A model generated the notes under the pieces. That model was not told where the DNA came from, made no database searches, and saw only the letters and a program-made list of their open reading frames with translations. From contig JBJMSU010000239.1 in the NCBI GenBank assembly GCA_045801465.1, forward strand, positions 1 to 43,233: a stretch of 43,233 nt of DNA, in the 5' to 3' direction. Positions 6,682 to 14,652 of this stretch are shown piece after piece. Origin of the DNA: DATFWC01 sp045801465. GTDB lineage: Bacteria; Pseudomonadota; Alphaproteobacteria; Rhizobiales; Xanthobacteraceae. Position numbers and translations under genes: made by a program. Position 1 is the stretch's first letter. Each line of letters opens with the position of its first letter.

Positions 6682-8064
6682 ATGACCGCCACCCGTGAGG
6701 CTGCAGCATCGCCTATCGCGCCCGCCCGGCGATCCTTCGCCGAGGCGGTCGCCGTTTATCTACAGCGGCGGGTGCTCATCGTCATGTTCCTCGGCTTCTC
6801 GGCCGGGCTGCCGCTGGCGCTCTCCGGCTCGACGCTCCTGGTATGGATGCGCGAGATCGGCATCGACCTCGGCATCATCGGCTTGTTCGCGCTCGCCGGC
6901 ACGCCCTACACGGTCAAGTTCCTGTGGGCGCCGGTGGTGGATGCCCTCGACGCGCCGATCCTCTCGCGCCTGCTCGGTCGCCGCCGCGGCTGGCTGGTGT
7001 TTGCCCAGCTCCTGCTCATGGCCTCGATCGCGCTGCTCGGCCTGTGCAATCCGGCGACGGTCCCCTGGTACGTCGTCTTCGGCGGTGCGCTGCTGGTCGC
7101 GGTGGCGTCGGCGACACAGGACATCGTGATCGATGCCTTCCGCATCGAAAGCCTGCCGGAGAGCGAGCAGGCCGCCGGCATGGCCTCCTATGTCGCCGCC
7201 TATCGCATCGGCATGCTGGCTTCGACGGCTGGCGCTTTGTTCCTGGTGAGCGGGTTCGAGGCGTTCGGGCTCGCCAAGGGCGCGGCGTGGACCGCGGGTT
7301 ATATCGCCATGGCGGTGCTCGTGCTGGTCGGCATCGCCACGGCGCTCATCGCCACCGAGCCGGAAAAATCCGCCGCAGCGGAAGCCGATCATGCCGCCCA
7401 TGCGCGTGAAAACCCCGTGAGGCGCGTCGCGCTCGCCGCCTATGGGGCCTTTTCCGATCTGCTCGGCCGCGACATGGCGCTCGTGGTGCTGCTGTTCGTG
7501 GTGCTGTTCAAGTTCACCGACGCGCTCGCCGGCGTCATGACGGCGCCGTTCGTCATCGACCTCGGCTTCTCGCGTAACGAGTACGCGGCGATCATCAAGG
7601 GCGTGGGCCTGGCGGCGACATTGATCGGCGGCTTCGCCGGCGGGTTCGTGGCGCGCGCCTACCCGCTGGCGACCAGCCTGTGGATCGGCGGCGTGCTGCA
7701 GGCCTTGGCCAACCTGGCGTTTTCCTGGCAGGCGGTCGTCGGCCACGATCTCGCGCTGCTCACCTTCGCCATCGTGGCGGAGAACTTCACCAGCGCCATC
7801 GGGACCGTGATCTTCGTTGCCTACCTCTCGGCCTTGTGCAGCAATCCGCTGCATACGGCGACGCAATACGCATTGCTTACTGCGCTGGCGGCGGTCGGCC
7901 GCACCTACCTGTCATCCGGCGCCGGCTTCATTGCGGAAGCGTTCGGCTGGTTCTGGTTCTTTGCCATTTGCGCCGCCGCCGCGGTCCCGAGTTTCCTGCT
8001 GCTCGCCTGGCTGCAGGCGCGCGGCCACTTCGCAAGCCTTGCGAACAAGAACGGCGCTGCCTGA
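6682..8064 (+). CDS. AmpG-like muropeptide permease (MFS)
   Basis: This 460-residue polytopic inner-membrane protein has about twelve to fourteen hydrophobic segments. The N-terminal signature of AmpG permeases is clear: FLGFSAGLPLALSGSTLLVWM, then GTPYTVKFLWAPVVDAL and LGRRRGWLVFAQ. AmpG imports anhydro-muropeptides for cell-wall recycling, and in some species its activity controls beta-lactamase induction. Related permeases carry siderophores, so the substrate is not certain. It follows rmuC by 12 bases and faces recR, with only 6 bases between the stop codons. Confidence 0.85.
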   Translation: MTATREAAASPIAPARRSFAEAVAVYLQRRVLIVMFLGFSAGLPLALSGSTLLVWMREIGIDLGIIGLFALAGTPYTVKFLWAPVVDALDAPILSRLLGRRRGWLVFAQLLLMASIALLGLCNPATVPWYVVFGGALLVAVASATQDIVIDAFRIESLPESEQAAGMASYVAAYRIGMLASTAGALFLVSGFEAFGLAKGAAWTAGYIAMAVLVLVGIATALIATEPEKSAAAEADHAAHARENPVRRVALAAYGAFSDLLGRDMALVVLLFVVLFKFTDALAGVMTAPFVIDLGFSRNEYAAIIKGVGLAATLIGGFAGGFVARAYPLATSLWIGGVLQALANLAFSWQAVVGHDLALLTFAIVAENFTSAIGTVIFVAYLSALCSNPLHTATQYALLTALAAVGRTYLSSGAGFIAEAFGWFWFFAICAAAAVPSFLLLAWLQARGHFASLANKNGAA

Positions 8065-8070
8065 CGCCGC

Positions 8071-8676
8071 TCAGAACGGCGTCCGCTGGCGGATCGCCGC
8101 CGCGAGCGTTCCCTCATCGAGGTAGTCGAGTTCACCGCCCACCGGCACGCCATGTGCGAGCCGCGTTACCTTCACGTCGGCGTTGTGAACGAGGTCGGTG
8201 ATGTAGTGGGCCGTGGTCTGCCCATCGACCGTCGCGTTGAGAGCGAGAATAAGCTCGCGCACGCTCGTGTCGTGGGCGCGCGTGACCAGCGCGTCGATCG
8301 ACAGATCCTCGGGGCCGATGCCGTCGAGCGGGGAGAGCGTGCCGCCGAGCACGTGGTAGCGCGCCGAAATCGCGTGCGCCCGCTCGAGCGCCCACAGATC
8401 GGCGACGTCCGCCACCACCACGATGATGGAGGCGTCGCGTCTTAAATCGGTGCAGACCGTGCACGGATTTTGCGTGTCGATATTCCCGCAAACGCTGCAG
8501 ACGACGATCTTGTCGAGCGCGACCTGCAGCGCCGATGCGAGCGGCGCCATCAGCGGCTCGCGTTTCTTGATCAGGTGCAACGCCGCCCGCCGCGCCGAGC
8601 GCGGTCCCAGCCCCGGCAGCCGGGCGAGCAACTGGATCAGGCGCTCGATCTCGGGTCCGGCAATCGCGGTGGGCAT
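8071..8676 (-). CDS. recR: Recombination protein RecR
   Basis: RecR is part of the RecFOR/RecOR system that loads RecA at gaps. It has 201 residues from the ATG at 8676; the family normally starts with a short lead into the helix-hairpin-helix. Visible parts are the N-terminal helix-hairpin-helix (LARLPGLGPRSARRAALHL), a four-cysteine zinc motif (C60, C63, C72, C75) and a Toprim domain beginning at ASIIVVVAD. It lies downstream of dnaX, ybaB and a small unknown gene on the same strand, the common dnaX-ybaB-recR order, and is probably cotranscribed with them. Confidence 0.97.
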   Translation of the reverse strand: MPTAIAGPEIERLIQLLARLPGLGPRSARRAALHLIKKREPLMAPLASALQVALDKIVVCSVCGNIDTQNPCTVCTDLRRDASIIVVVADVADLWALERAHAISARYHVLGGTLSPLDGIGPEDLSIDALVTRAHDTSVRELILALNATVDGQTTAHYITDLVHNADVKVTRLAHGVPVGGELDYLDEGTLAAAIRQRTPF

Positions 8677-8707
8677 GGGCAGGGGATCAGGACGTCGGCA
8701 ATCGAGG

Positions 8708-8950
8708 CTATTGCATGTCCTTGGCGGACGGCGGGGCACGCAACGCATTGATCAGCTGGCCGAGGCCGAACAGCGAGCGCTGATCTTCCAGGCCCGGGCT
8801 CATCTCCGCCATGGCCTTCTCCAGGAAGGCAACGAAGCGCTCCTGGTCGATCACGCCCTCTTGGACGAGGAATCGGCAGGTCAGCACATGACAGGCCAGG
8901 AAGCCGGCGATGGCCGCCGACAATGCTTCGACATCGACTTTTTTCTCCAC
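8708..8950 (-). CDS. Small conserved-looking protein between ybaB and recR
   Basis: This encodes 80 residues if translation starts at the GTG at 8950. That start is chosen because GGAGG lies six bases upstream, whereas the ATG 36 bases earlier has no such site. The product is soluble and mostly helical (VDVEALSAAIAGFLACHVLTCRFLVQ, then QERFVAFLEKAMAEM). No known family is recognised. It sits inside the dnaX-ybaB-recR transcription unit, 31 bases before recR, so a link to replication or repair, or a merely structural position in the operon, are both possible. Function is unknown. Confidence 0.7.
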   Translation of the reverse strand: MEKKVDVEALSAAIAGFLACHVLTCRFLVQEGVIDQERFVAFLEKAMAEMSPGLEDQRSLFGLGQLINALRAPPSAKDMQ

Positions 8951-9008
8951 GATATCCTCCGTCCGACGGTCGCACCGCCGGATCAATGCCCAGCGGGCGG
9001 TTTGTGGA

Positions 9009-9329
9009 TCAAAACAGCTTCAGCCCGGGCGGCAGCGGCAGCCCGCCCGTGAGGCTCTTCATCTTCTCTTGCATCACGGCTTCGGCCTTGCGCCGTGCAT
9101 CGCCGTGCGCGGCAACGAGCAGGTCCTCGACGATGTCCTTTTCCTCGGGCTTGAGCAGCGAGGGATCGATCGACACGCCCTTCATCTCGCCTTTGGCGCT
9201 GAGCTTGACGGTGACGAGACCGCCGCCGGCCGTGCCCTCGACCTCGATCTGGTCGAGCTCCGCCTGCATCTCCTGCATCTTGGTTTGCAGCTGGGCCGCC
9301 TGTTTCATCAACCCCATGAAATCGGGCAT
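9009..9329 (-). CDS. ybaB: Nucleoid-associated protein YbaB/EbfC
   Basis: This encodes 106 residues from the ATG at 9329, which follows an AGGAGA ribosome-binding site; the longer upstream frame is not needed. The sequence begins MPDFMGLMKQAAQLQTKMQ, the helical dimer arm of the family, and continues with the beta core VEGTAGGGLVTVKLSAKGE. YbaB dimers bind DNA and act as nucleoid-associated proteins. It lies 80 bases downstream of dnaX and upstream of recR, as in most bacteria. Confidence 0.95.
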   Translation of the reverse strand: MPDFMGLMKQAAQLQTKMQEMQAELDQIEVEGTAGGGLVTVKLSAKGEMKGVSIDPSLLKPEEKDIVEDLLVAAHGDARRKAEAVMQEKMKSLTGGLPLPPGLKLF

Positions 9330-9409
9330 CTCGTCTCCTGTTCGCTTGGTCGGCTGCGCAAGCCGTGATGAATCGCGCACGCCTGTCGAGGATCGCGGCA
9401 ACCCTGCAT

Positions 9410-11302
9410 TCACCTCTCGTCGAGATCGTCCGGCGATACCTGAGGGCCGAATGCAGAATCTTCATCGGCCGAAGACTCGGGATTGGTTTCGTCGCCGGCG
9501 ACGATCTCCGCTGGCGCCGCCGGCTCGAAGGGAGACCGTACATCCACGATCTCGGCGCCGGGAAACCGCGTCAGCACGGCCTGTACCAGCGGATCGGCCG
9601 CCACGCCACGCACGAGCTCCGCCCGCCGCGCATCGGCCTGAGCCTTCACGGTGGGCGCGCCTTGCTCGGCCGAAACAACGACCATCCAGCGCCGCCCCGT
9701 CCATTGCGAAAGCTTGCGCGAAAGCTCGCCAACGAGCGTTCGCGCCGCGCCCGGCTCGAGCGCCACTTCGAGCTTGCCGTCCTCGAACCGCACCAGACGC
9801 ACATCGCGTTCGAGCGCGGTCTTGATCACGAGGTCACGCTTTTCGGTTGCCAAGGCGACCAGCTCTTCGAACCGGCCCACCACAAGGGGTGCTTGCGCCG
9901 GAGCGGAAACGGGATCGGGGGCGCGCACCACCGGATCGTGGGCGGGCGCGGCAACCGCGCGGGCGGATTGGGCCGCCACCGATCGCACGCCCGATGAAAT
10001 CGGCGGTGGCGGCGCCGCGGCTGCGCTCGGGCCGGAACGCGTCGTCGTAGTCTCGTTCTCTGCGAGCGACCGGATCACCTCATCCGGGCTCGGCAGATCG
10101 GCCGCATAGGCGATGCGCACCAGCACCATCTCGGCGGCGGCGATCGGCTTGGCTGCTTCCTGGACCTCGGTGAGCCCCTTGAGCAGCATCTGCCAGCTGC
10201 GCGACAGCACCCGCATGGACAGCGAGGCCGCAAACGCACGGCCGCGCGTGCGCTCGGCCTCGCCCAGCGACACGTCGTCGGCCACCGCGGGCACGATCTT
10301 CACCCGCGTCACGAAATGCGTGAAGTCGGCAAGGTCCGCCAGCACCACCGCCGGGTCGGCGCCATTGTCGTACTGGTCGCGCAGAGCGTCGAGTGCGGCT
10401 GCAACATCGCCGCGCATCAATGCGTCGAACAAGTCGATGATGCGGGTGCGATCGGCCAGCCCGAGCATCTGCCGGAGGTCGTCGGCGCGCACCGCCAACA
10501 TGTTCTGCGTACCGCCGGCGGTGCCGGCATGCGCGATCGCCTGATCGAGCAGCGACAGCGCGTCGCGCACCGACCCTTCGGCCGCGCGCGCGATGAGCGC
10601 CAGCGCTTCGCGCTCGGCTTCGATGCCTTCCTTGGCGCAGATGCTTTCGAGATGCGTCACCAGCGCCGCCGCCTCCACCCGGCGAAGGTCGAAGCGCTGG
10701 CAGCGCGACAGCACCGTCACCGGGACCTTGCGGATCTCGGTGGTGGCGAACACGAACTTGACGTGGGGTGGCGGCTCCTCGAGCGTCTTCAACAATGCGT
10801 TGAAGGCAGCTCCCGACAGCATGTGCACTTCGTCAAGGATATAGACCTTGAAGCGCGCCGTGGCCGGTGCGTAGCGCACGGCATCGTTGATCTGGCGGAT
10901 GTCGTCGACGCCGTTGTGGGAGGCGGCGTCCATCTCGATGACATCGACATGCCGGCTCTCCATGATGGCCGGGCAGTGCACGCCGAGCGTCGGCATGGCG
11001 ATGGTCGGGCTTGTGATCGAGCCGTCCGGCAGCTCGTAATTGAGCGCACGGGCGAGGATGCGCGCGGTTGTGGTCTTGCCGACGCCGCGCACGCCGGTGA
11101 GAATCCACGCCTGCGGGATGCGGCCGGTCGCGAACGCGTTGGTCAGCGTGCGCACCATGGCGCTCTGACCGATCAGGTCATCGAAGGTTTGCGGTCGATA
11201 TTTGCGCGCCAGCACCCGATAGGCAGTGGGCGCAGCGGGCGCAACGGGAGCTTGCTCGCGCCCGGAGCGCTGGTCGCCGTCGCGGGTCAGGGCGTCGTTC
11301 AT
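9410..11302 (-). CDS. dnaX: DNA polymerase III subunit gamma/tau
   Basis: DnaX is the clamp-loader ATPase that joins polymerase cores in the replisome. It has 630 residues from the ATG at 11302, preceded by GGAGG four bases away (a TTG lies one codon earlier). Walker A is GVRGVGKT (70-77), Walker B is YILDEVHM, and the sensor-1 arginine-finger region is present. The zinc module of E. coli DnaX is nearly gone: between the Walker boxes only C110 remains of four cysteines, which I believe is usual in this order. Residues about 405-465 form an Ala/Pro-rich linker before the tau C-terminal domain. No slippery frameshift site for a gamma form was noticed. Confidence 0.96.
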   Translation of the reverse strand: MNDALTRDGDQRSGREQAPVAPAAPTAYRVLARKYRPQTFDDLIGQSAMVRTLTNAFATGRIPQAWILTGVRGVGKTTTARILARALNYELPDGSITSPTIAMPTLGVHCPAIMESRHVDVIEMDAASHNGVDDIRQINDAVRYAPATARFKVYILDEVHMLSGAAFNALLKTLEEPPPHVKFVFATTEIRKVPVTVLSRCQRFDLRRVEAAALVTHLESICAKEGIEAEREALALIARAAEGSVRDALSLLDQAIAHAGTAGGTQNMLAVRADDLRQMLGLADRTRIIDLFDALMRGDVAAALDALRDQYDNGADPAVVLADLADFTHFVTRVKIVPAVADDVSLGEAERTRGRAFAASLSMRVLSRSWQMLLKGLTEVQEAAKPIAAAEMVLVRIAYAADLPSPDEVIRSLAENETTTTRSGPSAAAAPPPPISSGVRSVAAQSARAVAAPAHDPVVRAPDPVSAPAQAPLVVGRFEELVALATEKRDLVIKTALERDVRLVRFEDGKLEVALEPGAARTLVGELSRKLSQWTGRRWMVVVSAEQGAPTVKAQADARRAELVRGVAADPLVQAVLTRFPGAEIVDVRSPFEPAAPAEIVAGDETNPESSADEDSAFGPQVSPDDLDER

Positions 11303-11379
11303 CAAGCCTCCGGCCAGCGCTAAAACAACAATGCGTGGCCGCGGACGCGTCGGCCTATCCGCGATGTCCTGCTAGAAGC

Positions 11380-11475
11380 GGGAGGCTGACGAGCGACCCG
11401 AACCGGAGCTCGTTAGGGCTGCTTCCTTCCGGACCTGACCCGGTTGGCGAGTGGCTCGTCCACCGCCAACCTCCC
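11380..11475 (-). ncRNA. ffs: Signal recognition particle 4.5S RNA
   Basis: The minus strand contains GGTCAGGTCCGGAAGGAAGC, the near-invariant Ffh-binding loop of bacterial SRP RNA. Flanking segments pair as expected: GGGAGG at the 5' end with CCTCCC at the 3' end, and GACGAGC with GCTCGTC inside. The length of about 96 nucleotides fits the small bacterial form. The 5' end at about 11475 is set by a good promoter seven bases upstream. With Ffh, the RNA targets inner-membrane proteins to the translocon. It lies just upstream of dnaX, a usual place for it in this order. Confidence 0.95.
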
Positions 11476-11481
11476 AGGCCC

Positions 11482-11510
11482 TATATCGGGCCAACAGGCG
11501 CAGAAAGCAA
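11482..11510 (-). promoter_or_regulatory. Sigma-70-type promoter of the SRP RNA gene
   Basis: On the minus strand TTGCTT (11510-11505) and GATATA (11487-11482) are separated by 17 bases, a good housekeeping promoter layout. The predicted start seven bases downstream falls on the first G of the GGGAGG closing stem of the SRP RNA, so promoter and RNA predictions support each other. Confidence 0.7.
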
Positions 11511-11606
11511 GCGGCGCGCGGCAATCGTCCACGCCTGGCGAAGGCGCGGCGACGTTGCGCATATTCGGGCGCACCGATGCATGCCGGAACCGAGTCGGGG
11601 CGAAGA

Positions 11607-11897
11607 TCAGCGTGACTTCGGCGCATCCAGCCGGTTGGGAGGCTTCGGGCATTCGGTCTGGGCTTCGACCGTCCGCCCATCCTGCTGCACGGTCGGCGCC
11701 GCCGATTGTCCCTCTCCGCCCGCATCCGGGAGGACCGCGCTGCGCTCGACCGGCTGCTTCTCGGGCGGCTCGCCGGCCGACCCGGTGGTGCTGCTGCTCG
11801 GCGACGAAGCCGTGGGCGGACACGGATTGGGAACCTGTGACCATGCCGGGCTTGCAATCAGAATCATCAGGACGATGGCAGAATAAAGCTTGCTCAT
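11607..11897 (-). CDS. Small secreted Pro/Ser-rich protein, unknown function
   Basis: This encodes 96 residues from the ATG at 11897, which has AAGGTG about eight bases upstream. Residues 1-21 (MSKLYSAIVLMILIASPAWSQ) form a clear signal peptide with cleavage likely after WSQ or AWS. The mature part is low in complexity, rich in proline, serine and charged residues, with two cysteines and no recognised domain. The reading frame continues upstream through nudC antisense, but that extension is a shadow. It is divergent from nudC with about 135 bases between start codons. It could be a periplasmic disordered protein; coding status is supported mainly by the signal peptide and ribosome binding site. 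Confidence 0.6.
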   Translation of the reverse strand: MSKLYSAIVLMILIASPAWSQVPNPCPPTASSPSSSTTGSAGEPPEKQPVERSAVLPDAGGEGQSAAPTVQQDGRTVEAQTECPKPPNRLDAPKSR

Positions 11898-12032
11898 ATT
11901 CGCACCTTGAGGTGAGGGCGCCGAACCAACTCCGCCGGGACCGAAAGGTTTCCTCCCCGACACGACATTGCGCGGGTCACGTTGCGCCCAGGTTCCGCTC
12001 ATGCAAGTTTCGGTCTCCCGCTGGACGCCTCC

Positions 12033-12986
12033 ATGTCTCTTGGTTCCGATCTCGGCCCAAAGCCTCCTCTCGGCTACACCGCCAGTACCCTTCAGCGCGC
12101 TGCCGAACGCCGCAGCGACGCCCAGTACCTGGCCGCGTTGGAGGCAGATCGCGCCGCGCGCGCCTATGCGATCGGCGGCGAGCGCGTCGTCCTGAAGAAA
12201 ACAGCCGGCGGCCTCGATCCGTTGTTCACGCCCGGGGAGGCGCGTGCGCTTGCCCGTTCGACCGAGACGGTCTTCCTCGGGCTGGTGGAGGGTCTCGGCC
12301 GTTTCGGGGTGGGACTGGACTCGGCCGCGACCGAGGCATTGAAGGCGCGCCATGATCTCCACATCAGCGATCTGCGGTCGATCGCCATCCAGGGCCTCAC
12401 CGACGCGGACCATCTTGCCGCGATCGCCGAGGCCAAGGCCCTGCTGCACTGGCACGCACGGCATCGGTTCTGTGCCAATTGCGGAGAAGCGACGTATCTC
12501 GTGCAGGGCGGCTGGCGTCGCGATTGTCCGGCTTGTCGCGCCGAGCACTTCCCGCGGACCGATCCGGTGGTGATCATGCTCGCCGTGTCCGGCGATCGCT
12601 GCCTGCTCGGGCGACAGTCACGCTTTGCGCCCGGCATGTGGTCATGTCTCGCCGGGTTTCTCGAGCCTGGCGAATCGATCGAGCAGGCAGTGCGGCGCGA
12701 GACGCAGGAGGAGGCGGGTATCCTGTGCGGGCGCATCAGCTATTTTGCCTCGCAGCCGTGGCCGTTTCCCATGTCGCTGATGATCGGTTGCCACGCCGAG
12801 GCGCTCTCGTCCGAGATCACGGTCGACTACAGCGAGCTCGAGGATGCGCGCTGGTTCGCGCGTGACGAGGTGGCCAGCATGCTGATGCGCCGGCACCCGC
12901 AAGGGCTCACCACACCGCCGCCGGTCGCCATCGCGCACCATATCATCCGCGCGTGGATCGAATGCCACGGGCAGGCACCGGCATGA
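12033..12986 (+). CDS. nudC: NADH pyrophosphatase / NAD-decapping hydrolase NudC
   Basis: This encodes 317 residues from the ATG at 12033; an upstream in-frame ATG at 11982 adds residues not typical of the family. NudC hydrolyses NADH to NMNH and AMP and removes NAD caps from RNA. Visible are the zinc ribbon (C147, C150, C165, C168), the Nudix box GFLEPGESIEQAVRRETQEEAG (208-229) and the NudC-specific SQPWPFP (240-246). Its stop overlaps the start of the next gene (ATGA), so the PfkB-family kinase is translationally coupled to it. Confidence 0.94.
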   Translation: MSLGSDLGPKPPLGYTASTLQRAAERRSDAQYLAALEADRAARAYAIGGERVVLKKTAGGLDPLFTPGEARALARSTETVFLGLVEGLGRFGVGLDSAATEALKARHDLHISDLRSIAIQGLTDADHLAAIAEAKALLHWHARHRFCANCGEATYLVQGGWRRDCPACRAEHFPRTDPVVIMLAVSGDRCLLGRQSRFAPGMWSCLAGFLEPGESIEQAVRRETQEEAGILCGRISYFASQPWPFPMSLMIGCHAEALSSEITVDYSELEDARWFARDEVASMLMRRHPQGLTTPPPVAIAHHIIRAWIECHGQAPA

Positions 12987-13915
12987 CGGGCGCCCCGGCG
13001 CCGAGAATTCTTTGCGCCGGAATGGCCGTGCTGGACGAGGTGTTCCGGGTCGAGCGGGTGCCAGCGGCGAATACCAAGACGCGAGCCGGCGCGTTTGCGT
13101 CGGTGGTCGGCGGATGTGCCGCCAACGCCGCCGTGGCGATCGCGCGGCTCGGCGGGGCCGCGGAGCTCGCTGCCGTACTCGGTGAAGCCGGTCACGACGA
13201 GGTCGGCGACCGCATCCTTAGCCGCCTCGCGCGCGAAGGCGTGCGGTGTTCCGGCATGGTGCGCGTCGCAAAGGCGAGCTCGACGATCTCTGCCATTCTG
13301 GTCGACGCGGCCGGCGACCGCATGATCGCGACCCACTGCGACGAGCGCCTCTTTGCCGCGGCAGTGGAGGACCCGCGCGCGCTCGTGGCGTCCGTCGATG
13401 CGGTGCTTGCCGACAACTGGCTTCCCGATCTGGTCGTGCCGATCTGTGCCGCGGCGCGCGAGCGCGGCCGGCCGGTCATCATCGACGGCGACGGCCCGAT
13501 GGGGGAAACCGACGCCCTCGTGGGGCTCGCGACGCACATCGTATTCTCGGCCGATGCCTTGCGCGCGACGAGCGGGCGCGACGATCTCGGCGCCGCCCTT
13601 GCCCATATGAGCGGGCATGCGCGCGGCTTCCTTGCCGTCACCAACGGAGCCGACGACATTCTGTGGTGGGACGACGGCGCGCCGCAGCGCCTGCCGGTCT
13701 TTGCCGTCGAGGCCGTGGACACGCTCGCGGCCGGCGACGTGTTTCACGGCGCCTTTGCGCTGGCGCTGGCGGAAGGGCGTCGCGGCACCGATGCCCTTCG
13801 GTTTGCCGCCGCCGCTGCCGCGCTCAAATGCACGCGCTTCGGCGGCGGCTCCGCGGCGCCGACGCGCGCCGAAGTCGAGGCCCTGCTGGCGAGTGCCGCC
13901 AGGCTTGGTCCGTGA
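12983..13915 (+). CDS. PfkB-family carbohydrate/nucleoside kinase
   Basis: This 310-residue ribokinase-fold kinase starts at an ATG overlapping the nudC stop. The N-terminal PfkB signature is GGCAANAAVAIARLGG (43-58), and the C-terminal signature AVDTLAAGDVFHGAF holds the anion hole and catalytic base D252. The family phosphorylates sugars, nucleosides or related alcohols; the substrate cannot be read from sequence. Coupling to nudC raises the possibility that it handles a nucleoside or ribose released in NAD turnover, which is inference. A CtrA-like box follows 24 bases after the stop. Confidence 0.88.
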   Translation: MTGAPAPRILCAGMAVLDEVFRVERVPAANTKTRAGAFASVVGGCAANAAVAIARLGGAAELAAVLGEAGHDEVGDRILSRLAREGVRCSGMVRVAKASSTISAILVDAAGDRMIATHCDERLFAAAVEDPRALVASVDAVLADNWLPDLVVPICAAARERGRPVIIDGDGPMGETDALVGLATHIVFSADALRATSGRDDLGAALAHMSGHARGFLAVTNGADDILWWDDGAPQRLPVFAVEAVDTLAAGDVFHGAFALALAEGRRGTDALRFAAAAAALKCTRFGGGSAAPTRAEVEALLASAARLGP

Positions 13916-13938
13916 GGGGAGCCGGATCGTCGGATCTC

Positions 13939-13954
13939 TTTACACGCGATTAAC
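13939..13954 (+). promoter_or_regulatory. CtrA-box-like sequence upstream of a secreted protein gene
   Basis: TTTA, seven bases, TTAAC: this differs at one position from the alphaproteobacterial CtrA consensus TTAA-N7-TTAAC. It lies 24 bases before the ATG at 13978. Chance matches are possible in a window this long, so this is only a candidate. Confidence 0.35.
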
Positions 13955-13977
13955 CGCTTGCGCTTCATAACCGGCGA

Positions 13978-14358
13978 ATGAGATCGCTCGGCGCGGTGAC
14001 GTTCATTGCCTTGATCGTGGCGGCTGCCGCGGCTGCCGCGGGGCCGGCGCCGCAAGCGAGAGCGCGTTCGGCGGCGTACTGGCGCGATATGTGCACGGGA
14101 CAGCAGATTGGCATTCCCCGCGCCGAGCAGGATCGAATGTGCCTGCTTTATCTCTCCTCCTTTCATGATGCCGTCGATGAATACCGCGAAGCCGGCTACA
14201 AAATATTCTGTCCGCCGGACACGATGTCGGCGGAGGGTATGCGCCGCGATTTTCTCGTCTATATGGCCGACATTCACGAGACCGCCGAGTTCTTTCCGGC
14301 CGGACGCGCGTTGCTCTTGGCTCTGATGCGGGCGCATCCCTGCACGGCGTCGCGCTGA
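13978..14358 (+). CDS. Secreted four-cysteine protein, Rap1a/Tai-like
   Basis: This encodes 126 residues. Residues 1-21 form a signal peptide with an alanine run, so the product is periplasmic. Four cysteines (C39, C55, C78, C122) are spaced as in the Rap1a/Tai domain: C-x15-C, then FCPP, and a final HPC near the C-terminus, which would form two disulfides. Characterised Rap1a-type proteins are immunity factors against type VI amidase effectors, but many bacteria carry such domains with no effector nearby, and none is seen here. The match is by pattern only. The gene is alone between the kinase gene and the EAL gene. Confidence 0.6.
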   Translation: MRSLGAVTFIALIVAAAAAAAGPAPQARARSAAYWRDMCTGQQIGIPRAEQDRMCLLYLSSFHDAVDEYREAGYKIFCPPDTMSAEGMRRDFLVYMADIHETAEFFPAGRALLLALMRAHPCTASR

Positions 14359-14652
14359 ATCATTCGGCGGACATTATGAAATCGTTAAGCCCAGTTCCGT
14401 CGTGCGAAGCAACCCCTGCTCCTTGAACGTGCCAAGTGTCCCGGCACGAAGGTGCGAAACGGCAACGCCCGCGTCTCGCCGGAAGCTTTAACCAAGCGCT
14501 CACGCAGCCACCGATGCCCTTGATGCACATCAGCAATTACAAACGCATAATTAATTTGTAGATCATAATCTTGCGCGTCGCTTGAGCCGCGGCCGCTGCA
14601 CAAGAATGACTTACGGACTTAACCCTTTTCCCGCCATTGTGAGGGCGCCGAG

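Noticed and set aside
9410..11302. Loss of zinc cysteines in DnaX considered as a sign of a defective gene
   Set aside because: All ATPase motifs and full length are kept, and I believe this reduced zinc module is usual in Hyphomicrobiales.
10316..11323. 335-codon plus-strand frame opposite dnaX
   Set aside because: dnaX on the other strand has complete motifs; this frame has low-complexity Arg/His composition.
14385..14603. 72-codon minus-strand frame between the Rap1a-like gene and the EAL gene
   Set aside because: No ribosome binding site, no hydrophobic or domain pattern, and it crosses an AT-rich stretch that looks like promoter sequence.
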